The translations under genes and the position numbers were made by a program. Below the pieces are notes generated by a model. It was not told the origin of the DNA, searched no databases, and saw only the letters and a list, made by a program, of their open reading frames with translations. From a virus: DNA of 29,511 nt. The first letter of the stretch is position 1, and the number at the start of each line of letters is the position of its first letter. Of this stretch, positions 6,491 to 14,780 are shown piece after piece. Where the stretch lies: positions 1 to 29,511 of the IMG/VR virus record IMGVR_UViG_3300030328_002220. The stretch is one strand, 5' to 3'.

Positions 6491-7568
6491 ACAAATCGAT
6501 CAATGGATCGAAGATAACAATGAGGGTCAGCGAGGCCATCTAGGGATGAGCCAGATCGGTGATGAAGATGAACGCAAGTTGTGGCTACAGTACCACTGGT
6601 GCTTACCATCTGACTTCAAAGGCCGGATGCTCAGGTTGTTTGACCTGGGCAATCGGATCGAAGACCAACTGGTTCACTTCATTAAAGAGAGCAAGGTCTT
6701 TGATCTTTCTGCAGTTGATGCGGAGGGCAATCAGTACAGAGCATCGTTCCTTGGCGGACACTTCGGCGGTAGTTGTGACGGCTTTGCGAAACGTGTTGTA
6801 CCGGAGGATCCGGAACAGATTCTAGTCTTTGAAAGCAAGTCAGCTAACGACAAGCGTTGGAAAGAGCTCAACAAGTCTGGTGATTATCAGGGCTGGTCTA
6901 GATCCTACAAGTGGCAGCTCCACTGTTACATGGGCTGCTTTGGTCTAACGAAATCCATGGCTGTTGTGGTCAACAAAAATGACAGTAGCATCTATTCTGA
7001 AATCGTAGACTTTGAACCTTCGATCTGGGAGCAGGCTCAGGAGAAAGCGCAGCGCATCATTACTTCTGACGCACCACCACCTGGTAAGAGCGAGAATGAC
7101 TGGGAGTTAAAGCAGTGGAACACTTCACGGTATCGTGAGATCTATCTAGGCAAACGATTACCAGGCTCAGTCAACTGCAGGAACTGTCACTCATCGTCAC
7201 CTGTAATGGACGGCACTAATGCAGCATGGCGTTGTGCTAGGTTCAACAAAGAGTTAACGATCGAAGAACAACGTGCTGGCTGCAGGGACCATCGATGGAT
7301 GCCTAGCCTAGTCAAAGCTGACTTCGTACCTGAAGAGAGCAATGATGATGTCATGACCTACCAGGTTGGCATCTTTACGTTTCACAATGTCACGGCTGAT
7401 AAGCTGGGTGACAAGCACTTCAGCAGTCCTGAGATGCGTGAGCTATCCAAGATTGAATATCGATTTGGTGATACGGCTGACCTCGAGAAGTTGCGTAACT
7501 TTTTTGACGGCACCCTCGAAGACTTCAAGAAGATACAGGTAATGAACGAGGATAGAACGCCGTTCTAG
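6468..7568 (+). CDS. PD-(D/E)XK nuclease, RecB/Cas4-like
   Basis: A 366-aa protein with the RecB/Cas4 nuclease signature: GNRIED (E65) in a helix, GGSCDGF (D104), VFESKS (E122-x-K124) and QLHCY (Q150-x3-Y154). C237, C240, C256 and C272 follow and could bind zinc or, as in Cas4 and AddB, an iron-sulfur cluster; in those families, however, one cysteine lies N-terminal to the nuclease core. The product probably trims DNA ends for the Sak4/SSB recombination system and may act with the overlapping helicase gene upstream. The ATG at 6468 follows GGTAGG. The last 44 bp overlap, tail to tail, the DUF1064-type gene on the other strand, so the two transcription units collide here. Confidence 0.87.
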   Translation: MSSALLFEQIDQWIEDNNEGQRGHLGMSQIGDEDERKLWLQYHWCLPSDFKGRMLRLFDLGNRIEDQLVHFIKESKVFDLSAVDAEGNQYRASFLGGHFGGSCDGFAKRVVPEDPEQILVFESKSANDKRWKELNKSGDYQGWSRSYKWQLHCYMGCFGLTKSMAVVVNKNDSSIYSEIVDFEPSIWEQAQEKAQRIITSDAPPPGKSENDWELKQWNTSRYREIYLGKRLPGSVNCRNCHSSSPVMDGTNAAWRCARFNKELTIEEQRAGCRDHRWMPSLVKADFVPEESNDDVMTYQVGIFTFHNVTADKLGDKHFSSPEMRELSKIEYRFGDTADLEKLRNFFDGTLEDFKKIQVMNEDRTPF

Positions 7569-7914
7569 GTAACTCCCTTGGGTCTTTGATGATCTGGATA
7601 ACAAGCCCTGGATACAGGGCTTCAACCAGCTTCTTCTTTAGAGAAAACACCTGGGTAATCACGCCTTTGGTATCTTCTACCATGACATCATCACCGCATC
7701 TGTACCTGAAGTCAGCAATGTATTTGCAGATCTTCTTACCTTCTACCACACATTCGTATGGCACCTGAACCTCGAGTTCGCATATCTCTCCCCGGTCCTG
7801 CATCTCTTTCAGTATTTTGTAACGGGCACCCTCGAGCTTGGAGTCGAACACGATACCATCGTACTCAACCTTCTTTGCGTAGTACTTGCTCTTTCGTTTG
7901 CGCTGCGGGATCAA
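7525..7914 (-). CDS. DUF1064-type PD-(D/E)XK nuclease, resolvase-like
   Basis: A 129-aa protein starting KRKSKYYAKKVEYDGIVFDS, followed by KLEGARY with E29, then YIADF (D68) and VEDTKG (D81-x-K83). This order matches DUF1064, a phage nuclease family of the PD-(D/E)XK fold, probably cutting branched DNA or acting as a Holliday junction resolvase substitute. The start is TTG at 7914, one base after the TAA of the 1352-aa gene. The conserved N-terminus requires this start, since the next ATG is at residue 38. TAGG lies about 9 nt upstream. It is unusual for a DNA-processing gene to be last in the virion transcription unit. Its 3' end overlaps the RecB-like gene on the opposite strand by 44 bp. 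Confidence 0.85.
   Translation of the reverse strand: MIPQRKRKSKYYAKKVEYDGIVFDSKLEGARYKILKEMQDRGEICELEVQVPYECVVEGKKICKYIADFRYRCGDDVMVEDTKGVITQVFSLKKKLVEALYPGLVIQIIKDPRELPRTAFYPRSLPVSS
7603..7622. terminator. Perfect hairpin near the convergent junction
   Basis: AAGCCCTG (7603-7610), GATA loop, CAGGGCTT (7615-7622) form an 8-bp perfect stem 34 bp past the stop of the rightward operon. No T-run follows on either strand, so it is at best a weak or factor-assisted terminator or an RNA 3'-end stabiliser. It lies inside the leftward DUF1064-type gene, where it encodes part of a conserved helix, so the symmetry may be chance. Confidence 0.3.
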
Positions 7915-10900
7915 TTAGTCAATGCCTAACAGTTTATTTATCTCTTGTCTCCTTAATGCTTGAGAAGATTCGCGATTATTTGGTAATGATGGGCTACTTC
8001 CTGCAGACCTGCTAGGCAGTAAACTATAATCAGGTGTTGGCGTAGGTGCAGGCAAAACTGGAGCAGCAGGTAGTTCGCTGGTTCTTGCTTCTCCAAATGT
8101 CCTTCTCATATCGGCTAAAGGCACAATGTTTCTAATTTTGTTTTGATCTTCGCTTAATTCTTTTTGTTCTATATAAAGATCAGGGTTTGGCATTGATGGT
8201 AAGAATTTACCCCGCACAATGCTTCTCCACCTAGGAACATTCGCATCGCTTAAAATAGCGTTAATCTTTTCATTGCTAACACCTAAATATTTTGCATCAT
8301 CCATTGCAACTTTTAATTCAGAAGCCAACCTTCTTTGTGTCTCGACTAACTTTTCATAGTTATAAGCAAACTCTTCAGGGCTTCTATACTCTTTTGTTTT
8401 GGCCAACCTTCTTAAATCTATTCCAGCGTTACTAATTCTATTTCCTAAGTCAACAGCCTTGTACTCTAACGACCTTTCCATATCTAACTTAATTGTTTTA
8501 ACGCCTGTCATGGCTTCAAACATCTCACCATAAAAATCAAGTTGTTTGTTTTTTGAAACCCTGTATCGGGGATCAACCAACCCGCTGCCAACAAGAGCGG
8601 AAACAGGTGCGTCTTTTATATTTAACACCCTAGAAAGCCCATAAAAACCTTTTGCGCCCACAGGTTCTTCATCAGGAGATATTTTCCCAACTTCCCAAGG
8701 CCGCACATCTGCATTAAATTCAGCAGGCGATATCGTAGGAACTAATCCGTTTAAAACATGCATAAATCCTGAATACATCCTGTCAGCTACAGGTGCATCT
8801 TCTCCAGGGCCAATAAGCGCACCTGTAGCAGTTCTGCCATTCATTGCTTCAAAAGTTCTTTGGGTCAACATTGATTGGCCCATAAATGGCCTAAAAAATT
8901 CGCTATATACTTGACCCATAGCATCACTAGCTATTCCAAACATATCTTTTTCATTCCTAACGCCGTTGTCATATGCGTTTTGAACCGCTAAGAACGGAGT
9001 AATCATGTACTCATATGGCATCGTGTAAGAAAGGTTAATAACTTCTTCTGGGTTACCGTTACTATCTGACTTAACTACCGCTAAACTAGCATTCCTGTCC
9101 CAGCTTGCCGCACCAGATCTTCTATATGAATCTAACTGTTCCTCTGTTGAGCCTGTGGCCATTAAGCTCATAGATGTTATGCCGGAAGGTATACCAACTG
9201 CTATAGAAGAGTAGCCAAGGATTCTTTCCATACCCCTAGCTCTCATTAATGGATTTTCACTTGAAAGTTCAGTAATCGCTCTGCCTAATATATTTGTGCT
9301 TGTTCTTATAATTTCAGCAGGATAAGCAATGAAATTACCAATCGGCAGTTGTCTTATTTTTTGAACAATCTCCGGGACTCTTTCGTAGGTAGGAACTACA
9401 TCTCTTGTAATTGATGCTGCTTCTTCATCGATAAAATCATCAAAGCTTTTTTTAGAAAGCTTTGTAACATCAAAGCTTTTTGGATCAAGACCAGCGTCGG
9501 TAACAATTCTTGTTTGTTGTGGTGTAGTTGCTTTCATTATGAAAGGAGATCCTTTCACCTCAGAGGCAGCAATCATAGACCTTAGCTTTTCACTTTCAGT
9601 TTTGAAGTTAAATATACGCCAGACATCATCACCTGCCTGGTAGAGCTTGGTCATAATGCTGTTCTGATAAGCTTGAATTCCTTTTGATCCAAATATTTTT
9701 GCATTAAGCTGGGATGCTTCTGCCGCTTCATCAATTAAATTGTTTAATTCTCCTAACTGAGCTTGTTGACCTATAACCCCAAGTCTGCTGTATTTCTCAG
9801 CCATCGCTTTGCCAGAGGCATCTTTGCCAAATTCATTTTTTATTGACTTAGAAACAAACGAAAAAGCTTCAGCCATGGTCTGGCCGTTAGGGACATTACC
9901 GTTTGCTATGGCAAAGCCCATTGCGCTGGTAACATTTCTAATTTGCCCGACTGGGTTGTAAGCTGTTTTACCTAATTGACTCAGACCTTTTAACCCAAGA
10001 AAAAAAGCATAACCGGGGCCAAGAACAGACGAAAGTTTCCAAGAGTCTTGCTCTAATGCATTAAGATAATCTTGTCTAACGTACTTTCCTTTAAGTTCTC
10101 CGTACTTAAAACTATCACTTAACTTAACGTAACTCTTATCGCCTTGTATGTCGATCAAACCAGGAGGGACCTCATCCAAAAAGACTTTATTGCCAGCAGG
10201 CAAAGTGTCATTGTACTCATTAAGGTATTTAAGATAATTACCCTTACTGATGATGCCTGATTGTCTTTTGAGCGTTTCATTTAACTTTACAGAAAGATCT
10301 GATCTTCTAGACTCAAGACTTACGCCTGGCTTACTTCTTCCCGTGTACTCACCCAGATATTCTCTAATTGCTTTGCTGTTTAAAGTTCTACCTTTTAAAG
10401 CACCATCATTCATCTTGGCCAACACAGAATCTTCTGTTAGATTTTTTGGGCTTAATTTTGAATTTACAAAACCAGGTTTTTGAATTAGTTCGCTTAACTG
10501 ACCTCTAGCTTCTGCCTCAGTAATAATGTCTCCATTTTTTTGATTAGCTTTTATTATTGAGGCAACAGCTTTATCTTGAAGTGCTTGAGAGGGTTGGTAG
10601 TTATCGTCTAAAAAAGCGCGATATTGTCTTGTGCCGTATAATCCTAGTTGACCACCAATGGTATCTGCTACACCTTTAGGTAATAACTCAGGATTTTTTA
10701 ATATTGCATCGCTGTAAGCATCAATTGATTGTCTAGCTCTTTTAGCAGATCGAAACAAACTGTAATCAGAACGAATATTGTCAACATTGGAATTAATATT
10801 AAGATTTTTTCCAGTTAAACCATAAGCTTTATCTGCTTCGACAAGAACTTCAAATGCTTTTATTTGCTCCGCTTCAAGAGAAGCTCTAGCTTTTGCTGCT

Positions 10901-11973
10901 TTTGCAGAGTCTTCTCCTGCCTGAAAAATTTCATCAGCAGGAAAGACCGCTTTATCCCAAGCATCCATTATGTCTTTTGCGGTTATACCGTTGACATCAC
11001 CTCTTTTAAATATCAAGTCTAGGCTTTGTTGTGCGTCATCAAGCGCGATTTTGTTAGCTTGCAATAGCGAAGCAAACTCAAGGGATCTTGCATCCCTTAT
11101 TTCTGCAAGCTCTTTTGTAGGTAGCATACCTCGATAGCGAAACTGCCCTGCTAGTTTATCTAGAGTCGGTGATTCTTTTAGAACTTTATCAACGCCTTGA
11201 CCAATTAGTTCTCCTGCATCTTTTGCAGCTTTAAAGCTTACTTGTAATGCATCACCTACAACAGGCAATGCTGCGGTTTTTGCTGCTAGAGGAAGACCAA
11301 CTTGGGCTGCTTTTGCAAACAAAAAAGGCGCACCTATTGAAACAGCAGCACCTTCAAGAGCTACCTTGCCTTTGTTCTCTAAAGCAGCAAAGGCTTTTTC
11401 TTGGCCATCTAAATATTCTAAGTCTCTTGTTTTGGTGGGACCGGCCCCAATAAAAGAATCACCGAAAGTCTCCATATCAGGAGAAGCTACAGTAAATTCA
11501 GCAGCGGCAAGCGGAACTAAAGCTGCTCCTTTTCTAAAACCTTTAGTCGCTTTAAGAACCGCGCCACCAGGTGCTCCGAATTGAACCAAAGCTTTTGGTA
11601 TTTCTGCAGCTAAACCAAGTCCTCGAATATCGGGGGCATAAACTTCTTGAATGGCTTGTGCTCTAGCAACCAAATCTTTTCCAGTTTCTTCTTGGCCTGC
11701 GAGTTGTAAGCCATAACCTATGGTTGATGCTGTTTCTGTGCCTATAGAAACAAGCCCATTTAAAGCTCCTCTTCCCGCTGCTCCAAATGTGCCTATATCT
11801 TCTTGGAGTAGTTCAGTCGCCGGATTATTTTCAACAGAATTAGCAAACTTAACTCGCTCTTTTTCTTGGCTAATGGCCAAGTTTCTTTCTTTTATTTGCC
11901 GTCTTACTTCGTTAGGATCATCATCATCTGACCAACTAAAATAAGAACCGTCATCTAAGACTTGATACTTCAT
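7915..11973 (-). CDS. Very large internal virion/ejection protein, 1352 aa
   Basis: The largest gene in the window. The 1352-aa product has an acidic N-terminus with SDDDDPNEVRRQIKER, then a long Ala/Gly-rich amphipathic region from about residue 55 to 270 (for example LVPLAAAEFTVA and ALPVVGDALQVSFKA), then extended helical stretches. It ends with a proline-rich tail (PAAPVLPAPTPTPDYSLLP) and a charged C-terminus. No lysozyme or transglycosylase motif was seen. Size, composition and position next to other internal-type proteins resemble ejection proteins of podoviruses (T7 gp16 or large internal proteins of marine podoviruses), which leave the capsid with the DNA and cross the envelope. That role is inference. 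The ATG at 11973 has no clear ribosome binding site, 2 nt after the preceding stop. Confidence 0.8.
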   Translation of the reverse strand: MKYQVLDDGSYFSWSDDDDPNEVRRQIKERNLAISQEKERVKFANSVENNPATELLQEDIGTFGAAGRGALNGLVSIGTETASTIGYGLQLAGQEETGKDLVARAQAIQEVYAPDIRGLGLAAEIPKALVQFGAPGGAVLKATKGFRKGAALVPLAAAEFTVASPDMETFGDSFIGAGPTKTRDLEYLDGQEKAFAALENKGKVALEGAAVSIGAPFLFAKAAQVGLPLAAKTAALPVVGDALQVSFKAAKDAGELIGQGVDKVLKESPTLDKLAGQFRYRGMLPTKELAEIRDARSLEFASLLQANKIALDDAQQSLDLIFKRGDVNGITAKDIMDAWDKAVFPADEIFQAGEDSAKAAKARASLEAEQIKAFEVLVEADKAYGLTGKNLNINSNVDNIRSDYSLFRSAKRARQSIDAYSDAILKNPELLPKGVADTIGGQLGLYGTRQYRAFLDDNYQPSQALQDKAVASIIKANQKNGDIITEAEARGQLSELIQKPGFVNSKLSPKNLTEDSVLAKMNDGALKGRTLNSKAIREYLGEYTGRSKPGVSLESRRSDLSVKLNETLKRQSGIISKGNYLKYLNEYNDTLPAGNKVFLDEVPPGLIDIQGDKSYVKLSDSFKYGELKGKYVRQDYLNALEQDSWKLSSVLGPGYAFFLGLKGLSQLGKTAYNPVGQIRNVTSAMGFAIANGNVPNGQTMAEAFSFVSKSIKNEFGKDASGKAMAEKYSRLGVIGQQAQLGELNNLIDEAAEASQLNAKIFGSKGIQAYQNSIMTKLYQAGDDVWRIFNFKTESEKLRSMIAASEVKGSPFIMKATTPQQTRIVTDAGLDPKSFDVTKLSKKSFDDFIDEEAASITRDVVPTYERVPEIVQKIRQLPIGNFIAYPAEIIRTSTNILGRAITELSSENPLMRARGMERILGYSSIAVGIPSGITSMSLMATGSTEEQLDSYRRSGAASWDRNASLAVVKSDSNGNPEEVINLSYTMPYEYMITPFLAVQNAYDNGVRNEKDMFGIASDAMGQVYSEFFRPFMGQSMLTQRTFEAMNGRTATGALIGPGEDAPVADRMYSGFMHVLNGLVPTISPAEFNADVRPWEVGKISPDEEPVGAKGFYGLSRVLNIKDAPVSALVGSGLVDPRYRVSKNKQLDFYGEMFEAMTGVKTIKLDMERSLEYKAVDLGNRISNAGIDLRRLAKTKEYRSPEEFAYNYEKLVETQRRLASELKVAMDDAKYLGVSNEKINAILSDANVPRWRSIVRGKFLPSMPNPDLYIEQKELSEDQNKIRNIVPLADMRRTFGEARTSELPAAPVLPAPTPTPDYSLLPSRSAGSSPSLPNNRESSQALRRQEINKLLGID

Positions 11974-11975
11974 GC

Positions 11976-13838
11976 TTACGGATTACTTTGATATCTCATT
12001 AATATTTTTCGAGTCGCTGAGTCAGCGTTATCAGTTCTGAAAAGGCTTTGAGTGTTTTCATCTATTATATCCGGCGCAGTTGCCAACATTTTAACGAGAG
12101 TAGCGTTGTCTTTAGAATCTTGAAATATACTTTGCAACAATTCATTTTCTTCAGCAGGATTTAAGGCTGTACCTGTTTGTCTTTCTATAAACGTTTTTCT
12201 AAGATTAAACTCTCTTTCTACATCAAGCATTGATTGATCAATAGCTGCAGCGTCCTTGGCTTGATCAGATTGAATTTTATCATAAGCCATGCCAGCTTCT
12301 ACTGCTTGAGTAAATGCGTTAACTGGAACAATGCCCTCTGTGGGCTTCATCATTTGACTGGCAATATACAAGCCTTTCTGAGGATCAAGATTTCTTAATT
12401 TGCTTGTTAGTCTTTCGAGTATATTGCCGCCTCTTTTATTTGCGTCAGATTCAGTATTATTTCTTTCTTCTATTAGTGCGTTTAATCTTTCATTTTCAGC
12501 TCTTAATCTAGCCAATTGCTCTGCTACTTGTTTTGTTTCACTTGGGCTAATATTAGTTGATAGTGTTTCTTCTAACTCTTTAATCTTTTCTTCAAGCTGC
12601 TGCTTTTGAGAGGATTCACTCAAGCCATAGAAGACGGCTGCGCCGGGAATACCTGCGTATGCAGTCCTTTTAAGAAGCCTGCTTCCAAGACCTGCAGATG
12701 TTTCAGTGCCAGATTCGACTATTTCATCTGCCGCCTCATCTCCAAGGTTGCCAAGAGGTCCAGGCCCTTCAGGCTTATCACCTTTCTTACCAATTTGTTC
12801 TGCTGCATCGTCAATTCTTTTGACCAATTCACCGGAAAGTTTTGGGTCTAAATCCACAAATTCAGCTTCTTCTCTTAAGTTATCAAGAGCTTTTGAATCT
12901 CCTTTTTTAACTGCTTCTTCAATTCGTTTAAAAACCTTGCCCAAAAATTCTGCACCTAAATCAATTGCTTTACCTGTATTAAGCTTCATGATGCCGCCAG
13001 CAGCTTTGTCTTCAACTTTCTTGATGTACTCGCCTAGGTCTTCATCAAAGTCCATTGCATTTAAATAAGCTCTTAATGAACCAAGTCCTGACTTTTCTAC
13101 ATCTTCTGCAGTAACTGCAGCAAGCTCTTTGTCATCTCGCATAAAGGTCGGCGCCTTCATGTCTCGCGCTTCACCGATGTTAGTCGCGATCTTAGCGATA
13201 CCACGTATTGAATGCGGAGAGCCTACATCCTCTAATGGTATCTCTATCTCTTCTTCAGCCATCGCTGTTTCAGGAGCCAAAATACCTAACGCACGATTAG
13301 TTCCTATTTGAGCCAATCTATCGCCTACGCCTGCTCCTTCTCCTGGAGCAATTCTATTACGAGCAAATTTTTCTAATCTTCCAGCGTCTGAGCTGGCACC
13401 TAATGTGTTTTGAACATTTTCAACTTTATCGAGAACTTTCTTAACTTTAATGCCTTTGTATCCCAATCTCGCTAACTGCGCAGCAATAGCCGCTGGCGGA
13501 AATCCAATTAATCCTGCGCTGATACTTGCAATTGCTACGTCAACTGGATCGTCAGGATCGATTATAAGAAAATTAGTTATATCTCTAGCGTTAATCCCCG
13601 ATCCTGCTTCAGTTTTTTGAAGATTAAAAAAGTCATCAGCTAAATTTATTCCACTAATTTCATCATAAAAAGCACCAGGCACCTCTCGCAGCATATCCAT
13701 GATCCCAGGATCACCGCCATCTTCTAACCTCATCGGCCCCATAAACTGGTTGATCGGGGCAACACCAGCCATGATTCCCCCGCCTGCTCGTTGTTGCGGG
13801 TTCTGAAACATTGGTCGATTGTATATATCAGCGATCAT
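11976..13838 (-). CDS. Putative internal virion protein with coiled coil, 620 aa
   Basis: The N-terminus (MIADIYNRPMFQNPQQRAGGG, then APINQFMGPMRLEDGG) is of the short glycine-rich type common at the start of marine phage internal proteins. A hydrophobic stretch near 104-125 (VDVAIASISAGLIGFPPAAIAA) and another near 396 (AYAGIPGAAVFYGL) could be membrane-active. Residues about 405-460 form a strong coiled coil (KQQLEEKIKELEETL; EQLARLRAENERLNALIEER). The C-terminal third is helical. It lies between the 310-aa and 1352-aa genes, which look like a single set of ejection proteins. The ribosome binding site is TTAGGAGC, 7 nt before ATG. No enzymatic motif was seen. Confidence 0.75.
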   Translation of the reverse strand: MIADIYNRPMFQNPQQRAGGGIMAGVAPINQFMGPMRLEDGGDPGIMDMLREVPGAFYDEISGINLADDFFNLQKTEAGSGINARDITNFLIIDPDDPVDVAIASISAGLIGFPPAAIAAQLARLGYKGIKVKKVLDKVENVQNTLGASSDAGRLEKFARNRIAPGEGAGVGDRLAQIGTNRALGILAPETAMAEEEIEIPLEDVGSPHSIRGIAKIATNIGEARDMKAPTFMRDDKELAAVTAEDVEKSGLGSLRAYLNAMDFDEDLGEYIKKVEDKAAGGIMKLNTGKAIDLGAEFLGKVFKRIEEAVKKGDSKALDNLREEAEFVDLDPKLSGELVKRIDDAAEQIGKKGDKPEGPGPLGNLGDEAADEIVESGTETSAGLGSRLLKRTAYAGIPGAAVFYGLSESSQKQQLEEKIKELEETLSTNISPSETKQVAEQLARLRAENERLNALIEERNNTESDANKRGGNILERLTSKLRNLDPQKGLYIASQMMKPTEGIVPVNAFTQAVEAGMAYDKIQSDQAKDAAAIDQSMLDVEREFNLRKTFIERQTGTALNPAEENELLQSIFQDSKDNATLVKMLATAPDIIDENTQSLFRTDNADSATRKILMRYQSNP

Positions 13839-13847
13839 TTTTTGCTC

Positions 13848-14780
13848 CTAACCGAACAAGCTTTTTAAGCCAATTAAAGCTCCCAACCCTTTCGAGAAAG
13901 AACTTGGGTCTTGATACGCCCCCATCTGGCCCATGCCACCACCAAAACCAGAGGTATAAGCTGGGAAGAACGGAGATAGTCCCTGCATAAGAGCCATTGC
14001 TCTTTGCATACGCATATATGGCTCATCAGCCATTTGAGTTGCTGCGGTATATTGATTAGCAAATGCAGCATCCTGTATTCCTCTGCCCATCTGACCCAAG
14101 CCACCCAACATACCAATCTGACCACTCAGCATGTCATAACCTTGTTGGCCCAGACCAGCCATACCTGCTGCCGCACCTGCCCTTCTACCTTGCATGTCTT
14201 GAAATGCGCCCATTGAACGATCCATTGAATCACCATAGCCTCGATAAAGCAGGTCGCCACTGGCTTGAGCCTGCCGTTGCATGGTGTTTCTATCTATCTC
14301 TGCTTCTTGAAGTCCGCCTCGAGATCCGCCAAATGCACCAGTCTGTGCTTGTCTTGACCTTGCATCTCTTTTTTGTTGTTCGCCAATCCTACTAATCTCT
14401 TCCATCTGAGGCTGGTAAACATTCTGCATGTAAGGATTCATAAATGACTGAGCAGCCATTGGGTTATAACCCATGGCACTTTGCTGGTAATACTGAGAAG
14501 CTTGATTGAGTTGAGGAGCAAAACCGCCTAAACCGCCAGCAAGATTCCTTGCTTGCATTTCAAGCGGTGATAAACCAGCAGTTTGTTGAATTGGAACAGG
14601 TATTGGTTGACTCAACATACCCGGCTGACCGGGACCACCAAAATAAGAGGCTAATAGTTGTCTTGCTGCATACTCCATTGCCGGATCGGCATATGTTCTA
14701 CCAGCTTCAGGTATAACATAAGGCTGACTTTGATCAACAAGCTCTGTATCTGATTCAAATAAATCGTCAAAAAAACCCAT
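13848..14780 (-). CDS. Putative DNA ejection/internal virion protein, 310 aa
   Basis: A Met/Gln/Gly-rich protein starting MGFFDDLFES. The middle contains SFMNPYMQNVYQPQMEEI and AQTGAFGGSRGGLQEAE. The 'NPY-x-QNV ... GAFGGSR ... EAE' signature recurs in internal or DNA-transfer proteins of marine podoviruses and siphoviruses. The rest is long helices rich in Ala, Gln and Met, with glycine-rich turns (GMAGLGQQGYDM, GMLGGLGQMGRG) and a C-terminus containing GLGALIGLKSLFG. It starts by sharing one base with the stop of the 632-aa gene. A role in DNA ejection through the tail is inferred from resemblance and neighbours. Confidence 0.78.
   Translation of the reverse strand: MGFFDDLFESDTELVDQSQPYVIPEAGRTYADPAMEYAARQLLASYFGGPGQPGMLSQPIPVPIQQTAGLSPLEMQARNLAGGLGGFAPQLNQASQYYQQSAMGYNPMAAQSFMNPYMQNVYQPQMEEISRIGEQQKRDARSRQAQTGAFGGSRGGLQEAEIDRNTMQRQAQASGDLLYRGYGDSMDRSMGAFQDMQGRRAGAAAGMAGLGQQGYDMLSGQIGMLGGLGQMGRGIQDAAFANQYTAATQMADEPYMRMQRAMALMQGLSPFFPAYTSGFGGGMGQMGAYQDPSSFSKGLGALIGLKSLFG

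Noticed and set aside
12706-13068. 120-aa plus-strand frame
   Set aside because: It is antisense to the 620-aa internal protein and Ser-rich in the way expected of the complement; no ribosome binding site.
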